Shown here one piece after another: positions 41,966-50,621 of a stretch of DNA of 54,591 bases (positions are counted from its first letter, which is position 1; every line of letters begins with the position of its first letter). The stretch lies in assembly GCA_964472305.1 (NCBI GenBank), contig CAYYJR010000024.1, positions 1 through 54,591 of the forward strand. The letters are read 5' to 3'. The notes below the pieces were generated by a model, which saw only the letters and a program-made list of their open reading frames with translations, ran no database searches and was not told the DNA's origin. Origin of the DNA: CAYYJR01 sp964472305 (lineage in GTDB: Bacteria; Armatimonadota; Hebobacteria; CAIYQO01). A program made the translations under genes and the position numbers.

Positions 41966-43030
41966 GTGAGTGATACGCCCATGGGGCACTCCGGTGACAG
42001 TTATGACAACACGATTATCCTGACCGAACGGCAAACCGCCGTGCTGCAGGCGCTTGTCGAGGAATACATCGCCTCCGCGCAGCCGATCAGTTCATCGGCG
42101 CTGTCGAACCGTGCGGAAATCATGACCTCATCCGCCACCGTGCGCAACGACCTGGCTCGCCTGGAAGAATTGGGGCTGGTGTATCAGCCACATACCTCAG
42201 CCGGGCGCATCCCCACCGACCTGGGCTACCGCTACTACGTCGATCATCTCATCACCCAGTTCCATCGCCAACCGCAAGCGTTGATGCCGTTGCTCTCGCC
42301 CAGCGATCCGGGCGTAGAGTCAACCTGCCGCCTGTTGGGCGAGTTGACGCGCTATACCACGCTGGCGCTGGTGCCCGGCTGGCAGGAGCACCGCCTGCAG
42401 CACATCGAGCTGGCCCCGGTCGGCCCCGATCAACTGCTGGTGATGCTGGTGACCGACAACCACCAGGTGCTGCATAGCCTGAGCGTGGTGACCGACCGCC
42501 CCACGCCCGCGCGACTGCGCCAGTTGAATGACCTGCTGAATTCCGAATTTCGCGGCAAGCTGTTAGCGGAGATGACCGAAGAGGCGCTGACCACCGCGGT
42601 GAACAAGCTGCCACCGAGCGAGTTTTTCCGTCTGGCAGCGGAGTTGGTGCGGCGCGGGCTGGAAGAAAACCACCCCTCCGCGCGTATGTATGTGGAAGGC
42701 ACCACGCATATTTTCGAGCAACAGGACTTTACCGACGTGCCCCGCCTGCGCGCGTTAATGGAAGCGTTGCACGAGGAATCGGCGTTCGAAAAGCTGTTTT
42801 CGCGCACGCAGCCAGGACAGATCGAGGTGAGCATCGGCACCGAAAACCTGCATCCCGGCCTGCAGGATTGCGCCGTCGTCTTCACCAGTTATCACCTCAG
42901 CCAGCATACGACGGGCCGCGTCGGCGTCCTCGGACCCAAGCGCATGAAGTATCGCCAGGTCATCGGCACGATGGACGCGATCGTACAGAATCTCGATCAG
43001 CGGTATAATAATCCGTCGCGAGAGCGATAA
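41966..43030 (+). CDS. hrcA: Heat-inducible transcription repressor HrcA
   Basis: 354 residues. The N-terminal winged helix is LTERQTAVLQALVEEYI...SSATVRNDLARLEELGLV, followed by the signature PHTSAGRIPTDLGYRYYVD. A GAF-like middle and C-terminal domain with ALMEALHEESAFEKLF and GVLGPKRMKYRQVIGTMDAI complete it. HrcA represses groEL/dnaK operons through CIRCE. The usual grpE-dnaK-dnaJ neighbours are absent and no CIRCE is found upstream, so it is neither autoregulated in the classic way nor in the classic operon. Start GTG 41966 or ATG 41981; no clear ribosome site decides. Confidence 0.95.
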   Translation: MSDTPMGHSGDSYDNTIILTERQTAVLQALVEEYIASAQPISSSALSNRAEIMTSSATVRNDLARLEELGLVYQPHTSAGRIPTDLGYRYYVDHLITQFHRQPQALMPLLSPSDPGVESTCRLLGELTRYTTLALVPGWQEHRLQHIELAPVGPDQLLVMLVTDNHQVLHSLSVVTDRPTPARLRQLNDLLNSEFRGKLLAEMTEEALTTAVNKLPPSEFFRLAAELVRRGLEENHPSARMYVEGTTHIFEQQDFTDVPRLRALMEALHEESAFEKLFSRTQPGQIEVSIGTENLHPGLQDCAVVFTSYHLSQHTTGRVGVLGPKRMKYRQVIGTMDAIVQNLDQRYNNPSRER

Positions 43031-43042
43031 TCACTCGACCGC

Positions 43043-43057
43043 GGGAATACCATTCCC
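43043..43057. terminator. Short hairpin between convergent hrcA and UroD-like genes
   Basis: GGGAAT-ACC-ATTCCC forms a 6-bp stem in the 42-base gap between the two convergent genes; no T-tract follows. Confidence 0.35.
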
Positions 43058-43072
43058 CGGACCAAATATCCA

Positions 43073-44206
43073 TCAATATCGCCCATACGTACGCGCGGTG
43101 TCGATCATGGCATGCAGGTTCTCGTATGGCGTATCGCGTCCACACTGATCGCCGGTGGAAAGAATGAAGCGTCCGCCCGCCGCGGCATCGTCGATGGCGC
43201 GCCGGCTGGCGGCGATCACCTCGTCCACCGTGCCTTTCAGCATCACGTCAGTGGTGTGCAGATTGCCCTTCAGGGTGAGCCGATGCCCGTAGCGCCGCTT
43301 GAGCGCCGCCAGGTCGCAGTCGCCCATGGGTGGAATCTCCAGCGGATCGATGACGGAAAGGTCGGTCTCTTCCGCCATGACCTTCACTAACTCCGCCTCA
43401 GGACCACACGAGTGAATATGCGTGGGCAGACCGGCGGCGGTCGCCAGCTCGATGGCACGCTTCACCGCCGGGAAAGCGAGCTGGCGGAAGATCTCCATCG
43501 TCTGAAAGACCAGCGTGCCGGAACCGCCCACGCAGAGGAAGTCGGGCTTCACATCCAGCGCCATGATCTGCGCGAAACGCCGTTCCGCCTCCTCGACACG
43601 CTCCGCCGCCCACCGCGCGTGCAAGTGGGAGTTGTCGTAATAGCGGTAGATATCCTCGGCGTTGCCCAGGCCGCAGGTACTGGTGACGAAGACGCCCACC
43701 AGCCCCTGATCGCCCAGCCGCGCCTTCACCTGTTTCAATCCCTCCGGCCCGGTATCGACCGGCATCACGCCTTCCAGCGGTTCCCAGCGTTCCGGCACGG
43801 CCGGTAAGCCGATCTTCACCGGCGGCACGTTCCAGGTGGGGGGATCAGCCACGTAATAGACGTCCACCGCCGGCGCCCAGGTGCGTGCGCCGCGCGCGAT
43901 GGTGCATGACTGTGTCACGATGCGCCCGGGGTCGCGATAGACGATATGCCTTTCCACGGATGGCCCGTCGGCGACCGGCGACGAAAAGGTGAGGGGAAAA
44001 TAGCCATCCATCACCGCGTCGATGTCAAAGTATTTCGCGCAGTCGATATATGCTTCCCAGATAGGCGGGTTGTTGTACAGGTACAGCTCCCAGAACGGCT
44101 TGCCGGTCAGCCGCGCGGGAATCATATTGGAAAAATCCGGCGCCACCGGCACGCAATCGGGGATGTTGCCCCGCAGCACCTGCAGCAATCGCTCGCGTGA
44201 CGTCAT
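43073..44206 (-). CDS. UroD/MtaA-superfamily protein with intact zinc site
   Basis: 377 residues beginning MTSRERLLQVLRGNIPDCVPV. Unlike the three paralogues at 6-10 kb it keeps all MtaA-type zinc ligands: His265 and Cys267 in IHSCG and Cys355 in STGDQCGRDTP. This predicts thiol-activating methyltransferase chemistry (methyl-cobamide to a thiol) rather than porphyrinogen decarboxylation. No corrinoid-binding partner or MtaB-like gene is adjacent. The frame starts 7 codons earlier, but the ATG at 44206 has GGAGG at proper spacing. Paired palindromes lie 65-155 bases upstream, suggesting specific control. Confidence 0.8.
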   Translation of the reverse strand: MTSRERLLQVLRGNIPDCVPVAPDFSNMIPARLTGKPFWELYLYNNPPIWEAYIDCAKYFDIDAVMDGYFPLTFSSPVADGPSVERHIVYRDPGRIVTQSCTIARGARTWAPAVDVYYVADPPTWNVPPVKIGLPAVPERWEPLEGVMPVDTGPEGLKQVKARLGDQGLVGVFVTSTCGLGNAEDIYRYYDNSHLHARWAAERVEEAERRFAQIMALDVKPDFLCVGGSGTLVFQTMEIFRQLAFPAVKRAIELATAAGLPTHIHSCGPEAELVKVMAEETDLSVIDPLEIPPMGDCDLAALKRRYGHRLTLKGNLHTTDVMLKGTVDEVIAASRRAIDDAAAGGRFILSTGDQCGRDTPYENLHAMIDTARTYGRY

Positions 44207-44270
44207 GCCTTCCTCCGAAGCAGTCACCAGTCATGAGTGACAAGCGACTCGAAACTGTTATCACGAGTGT

Positions 44271-44298
44271 AACACGTGGAACTGGACTTCCACGTGTT
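44271..44298. promoter_or_regulatory. 11-bp perfect inverted repeat with CACGTG cores
   Basis: AACACGTGGAA (44271-44281) and TTCCACGTGTT (44288-44298) flank CTGGAC. Each arm itself contains the palindrome CACGTG, so the element is two half-sites arranged as a dyad, typical of a dimeric-repressor operator. It is 65 bases upstream of the UroD-like start on the minus strand. Confidence 0.55.
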
Positions 44299-44343
44299 GC
44301 CCCCACGTCCTGCTAACTACGGGGCTGCCAGGAACCCCAAAAA

Positions 44344-44360
44344 GTAAAATCGCATTTTAC
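44344..44360. promoter_or_regulatory. GTAAAAT-CGC-ATTTTAC inverted repeat
   Basis: Perfect 7-bp arms with a 3-base centre, AT-rich in an otherwise GC-rich region. Either an operator or a small hairpin; 180 bases before the LptD-like gene. Confidence 0.45.
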
Positions 44361-44539
44361 AGATTTGTACTGGAGAGAGTTCGCTGGAAAAGGCGGTAAT
44401 CCTGCCGCCGTCAGAGTGCGTCTTATCATCACAGGCGTTCATGGCATCCGTGTTGTCCATGGCGCTGTCGTGGCATGAAAGCCATGGTTACCGCAGATGA
44501 AACGGAATATTCCGCTTTCCCGAAGGGTATACGGTCATT

Positions 44540-46582
44540 ATGACCACGAGCTCTCGACTGGCTCCCCTCTGCATTATCGCCATCGGCCTGTTATTGGCCG
44601 TTGTCACGTCTGCCGCCGCGGAGACGTTTCAGATTCAAGCGGTGGCCTACCCGTCCCGCCTGGTCTACGCGGCAGATAATACGGTGACGCTGACCGTGTC
44701 GGTGACCGACGGTACGGGCAATCCCGCGCCAGACGGCACACCGGTCTACTTCCACACCACGCTGGGCACGCTGCCCACGCTGGCCTACACCCAGCAGGGG
44801 CGTGTGAGCGTGATGTTGAGCAACACCACCGGCGCCGGCATCGCGGTGATCACCGTCACCGTGAGCGGCAGCCGGCAAACGCTGAACGTAGAGTACCTGG
44901 GCCAGGGTGCGGCGACCGCGGCGCCCATGAAGCGCATTAAATATCGCCTGAAGGCGCAACAGGTCTACTACAGCGTTGATAAGCAGATTTTCGACCTGCG
45001 CGACCAGGCGCAATTTATCACCCCGACCTTCACCGTGGTCGCCAGCGCCATGCAGTACGACATCACCACCGGCATTTTGTGCGCACAGGAAGGCGTCACC
45101 CTGACCACCGGCAAGCACACGCTGGCGGCCAAGAACCTGCGCTTCACGGTGGGACAGGGACAGGGTACCGTTATTGTCGTCGATCCGGATATTGCCTACA
45201 AAACCGTGACCTTGCCCGATCTGACGGTCAAAGACGATACCGAGCAGCACGACATCGATTACTATCGTCCGCTGAATACGCTGCCCACCCACACCTGGAT
45301 CGTCTGTCGCGATGTCACCGTGTTTCCCAACGAACAGATTCAATTTCGCCACCCGCACTTTTACCTGGACTCTTTCAGCCACGAAATTTATTCGCTGCCC
45401 TATCACGTGATGAATATGCGCTCCACCGCGACGGGCACGCTGTTCAACAGCGAAATCCGCTTCACCACCGACGCGGGATTGAATGTGGATTTCCCCATCT
45501 ACTATGTTGCCAACGACTCGCACGTCGGATCGCTCCACCTGCGCAACGTCACCAAGGGCTCGTCGTTCTTCCAGGGATCGACGGGGTTGGAGATGAGCAT
45601 CGAGCAAGAATACCTGCTGGGACAATCGGCGGATGGCGGCCTATATCTGGATAACCTGACGTCGCCCACGCGCAGCGCCAGTTGGGAGCATCGTCAGGAT
45701 TTCGCCAATACGCACCTCAACCTGGGCATGTCGTATGAACGCTATGCCGAAAATACCCCGTATACCAAGCGCGTCATGATGGGACTCGCGCACCAGATGG
45801 GTCCCGTCGGCATGAACCTGAATACGAACTGGAGCGGATTTGGCGACAACCAGGATGGACTCGCGGAACTGGGCTTCCGCTTCCCCGCGCTGCCGCTGGG
45901 ACACACCGGCTTCAACCTCAGCTTCGCTCCCTACCTCGGCTATGATTATACTCGCCTTGCCGCCACCGCCCTCGCGCCAACAAGCAACGACGAGAGCTTC
46001 TACCAGGGCGTGCGGACCAGTCTCGGTATTCCGCAGGTGCGTTTCCTGGGCGGAACGATCTCCACCAACGTCTCCAATGAACTTTCGCACGACAGCAAAG
46101 ACATCATCACCAATTACCTCGATGCCGGCGTCAACTATCAACGCCGGTTGTCGAAAATGTTCTCCACGTCGCTCAACTACACGTATGGCTTGGCGCACTC
46201 CAGCAACAACCAGACAGCCAGCCGGCCCAACCAGCGCCTGAGTATGAATCTGGTCGGCCGGAGCGGCCGCAGTTGGAGCCTGTATACCTACAGCACGTAC
46301 AACATCGACTCCCAGGCCCTGTACCATACCATCAACAGCACCTACAACCTGCCCTGGTTCCTCAAGCGTAATCGTGAGCCGCGCTGCTATCTGCAGTATC
46401 GCGCCAGCCTGAACAACGGCGCGACCACGCTGGGAGCCGACCAGTTGTTTTCCCTGGGGATCAACCTGGGCAGCTTCGACTTGATCGGCCACTACTCGCC
46501 CACCAGCAACAACGCGGTGACCGGTCTCGGCTCCGGCACCGGGAAGAAGTGGGCGGTCGAACTGGTGCGCAGTGCGTGGTAA
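44540..46582 (+). CDS. LptD/OstA-like outer-membrane protein with Big-1-like N-terminal domain
   Basis: 680 residues. A signal peptide (LAPLCIIAIGLLLAVVTSAAA, cleavage near residue 27) is followed by a bacterial-Ig/invasin-like domain at about 30-118 (VYAADNTVTLTVSVTDGTGN, DGTPVYFHTTLG). An OstA-type periplasmic beta-jellyroll follows at about 135-260 (ASAMQYDITTGILCAQEGVT). The C-terminal 350 residues are rich in alternating strands and end in an aromatic residue (VELVRSAW), as outer-membrane barrels do. LptD inserts lipopolysaccharide; the Ig-like front domain is not normal for LptD. The protein implies an outer membrane. Neighbours are envelope-polysaccharide genes. Confidence 0.75.
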   Translation: MTTSSRLAPLCIIAIGLLLAVVTSAAAETFQIQAVAYPSRLVYAADNTVTLTVSVTDGTGNPAPDGTPVYFHTTLGTLPTLAYTQQGRVSVMLSNTTGAGIAVITVTVSGSRQTLNVEYLGQGAATAAPMKRIKYRLKAQQVYYSVDKQIFDLRDQAQFITPTFTVVASAMQYDITTGILCAQEGVTLTTGKHTLAAKNLRFTVGQGQGTVIVVDPDIAYKTVTLPDLTVKDDTEQHDIDYYRPLNTLPTHTWIVCRDVTVFPNEQIQFRHPHFYLDSFSHEIYSLPYHVMNMRSTATGTLFNSEIRFTTDAGLNVDFPIYYVANDSHVGSLHLRNVTKGSSFFQGSTGLEMSIEQEYLLGQSADGGLYLDNLTSPTRSASWEHRQDFANTHLNLGMSYERYAENTPYTKRVMMGLAHQMGPVGMNLNTNWSGFGDNQDGLAELGFRFPALPLGHTGFNLSFAPYLGYDYTRLAATALAPTSNDESFYQGVRTSLGIPQVRFLGGTISTNVSNELSHDSKDIITNYLDAGVNYQRRLSKMFSTSLNYTYGLAHSSNNQTASRPNQRLSMNLVGRSGRSWSLYTYSTYNIDSQALYHTINSTYNLPWFLKRNREPRCYLQYRASLNNGATTLGADQLFSLGINLGSFDLIGHYSPTSNNAVTGLGSGTGKKWAVELVRSAW

Positions 46583-46620
46583 TGCGTTGCCCCGCCGGCG
46601 GAATGCCAGCGCTCCCGCAG

Positions 46621-47121
46621 TCAGCGTTGTTTCGCTCTGCGTCCCACCAGGCGTTCCAACGGGCGTTGGATGAGTTTGGTGACCCACGCTTCGCGGGACG
46701 ACATGGGCTCGACCAGGATGGTATAGAGGCCCAGCCGGTTGCCGCCGAAAATGTCGGTAAACACCTGGTCGCCGATGACCGCGGTGCTCTCAGCGGTCGT
46801 CTCCATCAATCGCATGGCGCGGCGAAATCCGCACGGCAGTGGTTTGCTCGCGCGGGTGATCCACGGCAATCCCAGCGCGTCGGCCACCGGGCGCACGCGC
46901 TTCGCGGTGGCGGCGTTTGACACCACACAGCCGCGTAATCCCGCCGCCGCCAACCCCGCCACCCACGCGCGCACTTCCGGAAAAATTTCCAGGCTGCGCC
47001 AGGGAGTGAGGGTATTGTCGAGATCGAGAATGACGCCGCGCACGCCGCGCGCGGCCAACGCGGCGCTATCGACGTCGAAGAGCCGCCGGGCAAGCAGGTG
47101 AGGTCGTAATGATTCGGCCAT
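46621..47121 (-). CDS. yqeG: YqeG-family HAD-IIIA phosphatase
   Basis: 166 residues. HAD motif I is DLDNTLTPW (nucleophile and acid Asp), motif II VVSNAATAKRV, the Lys of motif III KPLPCGFRRA and motif IV VIGDQVFTDIFGGNRLG. YqeG proteins of Firmicutes and cyanobacteria are HAD phosphatases, some acting on phosphatidylglycerophosphate. Convergent with the LptD-like gene and divergent from the pyruvyltransferase-family gene. Confidence 0.93.
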   Translation of the reverse strand: MAESLRPHLLARRLFDVDSAALAARGVRGVILDLDNTLTPWRSLEIFPEVRAWVAGLAAAGLRGCVVSNAATAKRVRPVADALGLPWITRASKPLPCGFRRAMRLMETTAESTAVIGDQVFTDIFGGNRLGLYTILVEPMSSREAWVTKLIQRPLERLVGRRAKQR

Positions 47122-47179
47122 GCCTTATTATCGAAAACCGACGCCCGGCTGTCAACGGCGCATTCGCCCACTCGTCCTC

Positions 47180-47208
47180 TGGCCAAAACAGCAATTCTGT
47201 GCTATGTT
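47180..47208 (+). promoter_or_regulatory. Sigma-70 promoter of the pyruvyltransferase-family gene
   Basis: TGGCCA (47180-47185), 17-base spacer, TGC then TATGTT (47203-47208), an extended -10. Located 36 bases before the chosen start at 47244. Confidence 0.5.
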
Positions 47209-47243
47209 TTTTGCACGCTCACCTCGAACAGAAGGACCACTGC

Positions 47244-48374
47244 ATGCAGATCGCACTTCTCTCCAGCGGTGTGCGCGGCGCCAACGCCGGCGACGCCATC
47301 ATCGAAGACAGTATCCGCCGTATCATCGGCGCGGATGCCTACCACCGCTTTCCGTTGCGTGAGCCGTTAACACCGGAGGACCTGGCACGCATCAATCAGT
47401 GTGATGCCGTCGTCATTTGCGGGACCAATCTGTACCAGACTGCCTTCAAATGTGCGCTCACGCCGGAGGTGATCCAGGCCATCACTGTGCCGATCGTGCC
47501 CATGGGCATTGGCGCCAGCGCCTCCATCGGCGCCATCCCGAAGATGGACGCCGCCGGCATCGCGACCGTCCGTGCTCTGCACGCCCGCTGTACAGTGTCC
47601 AGCGTCCGCGATCCGGCCACCTGGCATTTTCTTCACTCCATCGGCGTCCACAATACCATGCTGACCGGGTGCCCGGTGCTGTTTCATGGGCTATGCTGTC
47701 CGCAATTCGACGGCAGCGGCGATGGCTTCACGCTCACGCCGCGAGCGCGATTGCTGCATATCGACCCCCGCTGGCGCCGGCGCCAGCGCGAGGCGATGAC
47801 ATTCCTGTGCGAACGGTACCATCCGATGCTGCTGCTGCAAAGCCCGGCCGACCTGCCTATGGGCGAAGAACTCGCCGCACGTTACCAGCTTCCCCTGCTC
47901 TACGATGCCGAGTGGCAGTCCGAGTGTTATGTGGCGCGTGCCCGGCAACAATCGCTGACCTTCGGTTTTCGCCTACATTTCGGCATGCTCTCGTTATCCT
48001 ATGGCAAGCCGACCTACTTTGTGGCACATGATACCCGCATCTCGGAATTCTGCCGATTAATGCAACTGCCGTGTTATGACATCACCGATTTCCGCAACGA
48101 TGCGCTGGCGGAACAGATCGACGGACGGCTGTTCGACACGGAGGATTTTCGTCGTCGCTGGCTGGGACTCGCCGCGGAGATGTCGGCATTCCTGTCTGCC
48201 AATGGCCTGAAGAGTTGTATCGAAACCGCTGTGACACCGGCACTCGCTCCCATACCGCCCGCCGCTCCGGAGAGTTTCGCGCCGTATCACATCGAGGGAC
48301 GGGGAAGCTGGTTGACACGACAGTGGCGAAAAATCGGCGCCAGCATCGACAAACATCTGCTGGGCAACCGTTAG
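47244..48374 (+). CDS. Polysaccharide pyruvyltransferase-family protein
   Basis: 376 residues. LLSSGVRGANAGDAIIEDSI matches the N-terminal (G)xxNxGD pattern of the WcaK/CsaB family, which adds ketal pyruvate to surface glycans. FGFRLHFGMLSLSYGKPTY near residue 265 matches the conserved RxH block. A basic C-terminus follows. The frame is open 45 codons upstream and overlaps yqeG, but ATG 47244 has AAGGA eight bases before it and begins at the conserved core. Its stop overlaps the convergent glycosyltransferase stop by four bases. Confidence 0.82.
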   Translation: MQIALLSSGVRGANAGDAIIEDSIRRIIGADAYHRFPLREPLTPEDLARINQCDAVVICGTNLYQTAFKCALTPEVIQAITVPIVPMGIGASASIGAIPKMDAAGIATVRALHARCTVSSVRDPATWHFLHSIGVHNTMLTGCPVLFHGLCCPQFDGSGDGFTLTPRARLLHIDPRWRRRQREAMTFLCERYHPMLLLQSPADLPMGEELAARYQLPLLYDAEWQSECYVARARQQSLTFGFRLHFGMLSLSYGKPTYFVAHDTRISEFCRLMQLPCYDITDFRNDALAEQIDGRLFDTEDFRRRWLGLAAEMSAFLSANGLKSCIETAVTPALAPIPPAAPESFAPYHIEGRGSWLTRQWRKIGASIDKHLLGNR

Positions 48375-49489
48375 CACCGCTCGATGGCATCGGCGTAAGC
48401 CTGGATGATGACCGGCAGCGCGAAGGTGCGCTGGGCGAATTCAGCGGCGGCATCCACCCGCCGTTGCGTCTCCTCGGGGTGCGCCACCACCTCCAGCATC
48501 GCCGCGGCAAGCGCCGCCGGCGAGCGCATCTCCACCAGCTGCCCGTAGCGACCGTGCTGGAGAATTTCCGCCGGCCCGGAGGGACAATCGGTGGAAATGA
48601 TGGGCGTCCGCACGGCCATCGCTTCCATTAGCGTGCATGGCAAGCCTTCGACCACCGAGGAAAGGACCAGCGCACGGGCGTGACGCATATACTTCCATAC
48701 GTTTCCGGAAAAGCCGCGAAATTCGACGAATTCCTCTAACTGCAACTGCCGGCATAACACGGTGACTTCCCGCAACAACGGACCACGACCGAACAGCAGC
48801 AATCGATAGGGTGTTGGCGACTGCCGCAGGAACAGATGAAATGCTTCCAGCAGCGTCGCATGATCCTTCTGGTAGACGAAACGGCCGACGTTGATGAAGA
48901 AGGGAGTTTCCGGCAAATCGTCGACCGGATCCAGCGATAATCGCACGATGCTCTCGATAGCGAGCGGGTTATAAATGGTGGTGATGTCGAGTGGTCTTCC
49001 GGCGAGTTGCCGCAGATCGTCGCGCACGCCGTCAGAGACGGTGATGAGCTGGTCGAATTGGCTCAACATTTCCAGCAATTTCGCGCGTCGCTTCGGGCTC
49101 TTCTTCTGAAAATACGGCGCCTGGGAGAGGGTGGTATCGATACGGGCGAGATAGCGCCTGGGGAGATGGCGCTTTTCGTTCAGCAGTTTACATCCGTGCA
49201 CAATGGCATCAGTCGCCATCACCAACCCGGACACAATGACATCGTAGTGCTCACTCAATTTCGCCAAACCGGCAATCGCTTGATAATGGTGGATAAAGCG
49301 CGGCAATCGGCGGTGAATGCAGTGCACGGCGATATCGGGGTGCAGGTCTTTGAGATAATCGCCGCCGGGTTTGAACGAAACGATGCCGACCCGGTAACCG
49401 CGTTGCGCCAGCCCGTTGGTGACGTTGACCGTGACGCGCTCTGCTCCGCCGTTGCTCAAACGCGGAATGACGAATAACACACTTCTCAT
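48371..49489 (-). CDS. GT4-family glycosyltransferase
   Basis: 372 residues, GT-B fold. N-terminal VLFVIPRLSNGGAERVTVNV is the acceptor-side glycine loop. VGRFVYQKDHATLLEAF opens the nucleotide-sugar domain, and SSVVEGLPCTLMEAMAVRTPII carries the conserved E(x7)E-type motif. The frame extends 18 codons upstream; ATG 49489 is at the first strand. Probable surface-polysaccharide sugar transfer on the cytoplasmic face; donor not predictable. Confidence 0.92.
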   Translation of the reverse strand: MRSVLFVIPRLSNGGAERVTVNVTNGLAQRGYRVGIVSFKPGGDYLKDLHPDIAVHCIHRRLPRFIHHYQAIAGLAKLSEHYDVIVSGLVMATDAIVHGCKLLNEKRHLPRRYLARIDTTLSQAPYFQKKSPKRRAKLLEMLSQFDQLITVSDGVRDDLRQLAGRPLDITTIYNPLAIESIVRLSLDPVDDLPETPFFINVGRFVYQKDHATLLEAFHLFLRQSPTPYRLLLFGRGPLLREVTVLCRQLQLEEFVEFRGFSGNVWKYMRHARALVLSSVVEGLPCTLMEAMAVRTPIISTDCPSGPAEILQHGRYGQLVEMRSPAALAAAMLEVVAHPEETQRRVDAAAEFAQRTFALPVIIQAYADAIERC

Positions 49490-49554
49490 GTCGACATCCC
49501 AACTGTGAAGATAACGAATGACCACCAGCGTTGAGCGGCACAATATCCCATCAA

Positions 49555-50424
49555 TTACCGTGTTCCGGCTTTGTCCCGATAGCCTATTTCACGGTCGTAA
49601 TGCTTTTTACGCGCCTTCTGATCCAGCCGAAACAGCTTGCGGATCGGATGAATCAGCTTGCGGAGTGGCCACCAATGGTCCTGTGGGAACCAGCGGCGCA
49701 ACGACAGGTACATCCGCGGGCGGGTGATCCAGCGCACGCGCGGCTGCGTCGCAAACACGCGCAGGCAATAGTCGGTATCCTGATGGCAGCCCAACGGCTT
49801 CACCCACCCGCCCACCTGGCGCGATAATTCGGTGCGGACCATGATCGCCGAAGTATGCACCCGGTCGGGGATGGTCATGATGCTGACCCAGCGCTTTTCG
49901 CGGCACAACGCGCGCACCCAATTCATCACCCAACGCAACCAGCGCACGGGGAACTTGGCGAAATACCAGCGCGGAAAATGGCGCAGCGCCCACACAAAGC
50001 TGGTGGAGTATTTATCCGGCAGCACGGGGTATTGCACTTCAAGCGGATAATGCAGGAAGCTAAGGGTCACGTCCGCCGTGCCGTCGAGAATCGGACGGGC
50101 CATCGTTTCCGCGTAGTCGGGAGAGAACGCGACATCGGCATCGACAAACAACACCGCGGTGCCGCGCGCCATGGCCAACCCCAAATTGCGTCCTTTGGTG
50201 ACGTTCGTTTTTTCCGGGCAGGGAACGACTTGCGCCTGATACGCGCGACTGACCTCCGCCGTACGATCGGTGGAACTGTCATCCACGACAATGATCTCTC
50301 CGACCAGATCCGTCACCTGTTCCGTGATGCTGCCCAGGCAATATGGAAGATATTTCTCTTCATTAAAGGCGGCGACCACGAAGGTGAGATCGACCGGAAT
50401 ATCTGCGGTAGTGACAATACGCAT
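49555..50424 (-). CDS. GT2-family glycosyltransferase
   Basis: 289 residues, GT-A fold. LTFVVAAFNEEKYLPYCLGS, EIIVVDDSSTDRT and AVLFVDADVAFSP (the DXD-like metal site is DAD) are clear; LGCHQDTDYCLRVF is the catalytic-base region. The C-terminal 60 residues are strongly basic and Trp-rich with no membrane helix. Same direction as, and 65 bases upstream of, the GT4 gene, so likely one transcript. Confidence 0.92.
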   Translation of the reverse strand: MRIVTTADIPVDLTFVVAAFNEEKYLPYCLGSITEQVTDLVGEIIVVDDSSTDRTAEVSRAYQAQVVPCPEKTNVTKGRNLGLAMARGTAVLFVDADVAFSPDYAETMARPILDGTADVTLSFLHYPLEVQYPVLPDKYSTSFVWALRHFPRWYFAKFPVRWLRWVMNWVRALCREKRWVSIMTIPDRVHTSAIMVRTELSRQVGGWVKPLGCHQDTDYCLRVFATQPRVRWITRPRMYLSLRRWFPQDHWWPLRKLIHPIRKLFRLDQKARKKHYDREIGYRDKAGTR

Positions 50425-50534
50425 TGACGTGCTTTCTGCGACGGGATACCGGCTCGGACGCGGTGACGAGAGGCCGTACTGCTTCTATTCGCATACCATC
50501 GTTAAAACTCCTCCTCGCATGCGAGATCGGGTGC

Positions 50535-50563
50535 TGGACACCGTCCGATACTGCTTTTATAAT
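50535..50563 (+). promoter_or_regulatory. Sigma-70 promoter for the plus-strand GT4 gene
   Basis: TGGACA (50535-50540), a 17-base spacer and a perfect TATAAT (50558-50563): eleven of twelve consensus bases. It lies 58 bases before the ATG at 50622, in the gap between the divergent GT2 and GT4 genes. Confidence 0.8.
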
Positions 50564-50621
50564 GGGAGCGGCGTCCCGGCGCGCCGATCCCCAACCTACC
50601 CACATGGAGCAAAGGCCAGCG

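Larger units (their letters stand above)
44207..44539. other. Palindrome-rich divergent control region
   Basis: 333 bases between the divergent UroD-like and LptD-like genes, with no gene. Besides the two repeats listed separately it contains CGGAATATTCCG (44503-44514, perfect palindrome) and CCATGGC/GCCATGG arms (44457-44463 and 44481-44487). No sigma-70 promoter is convincing. Confidence 0.5.

Noticed and set aside
41968..41991. GAGTG...CACTC arms near the hrcA start, considered as CIRCE
   Set aside because: The arms are in the reverse order to CIRCE (GCACTC-N9-GAGTGC), only 5 bp long and wrongly spaced.
38030..43030. CRISPR array near the Cas3-like gene
   Set aside because: No regularly spaced direct repeats were found on either side of the gene.
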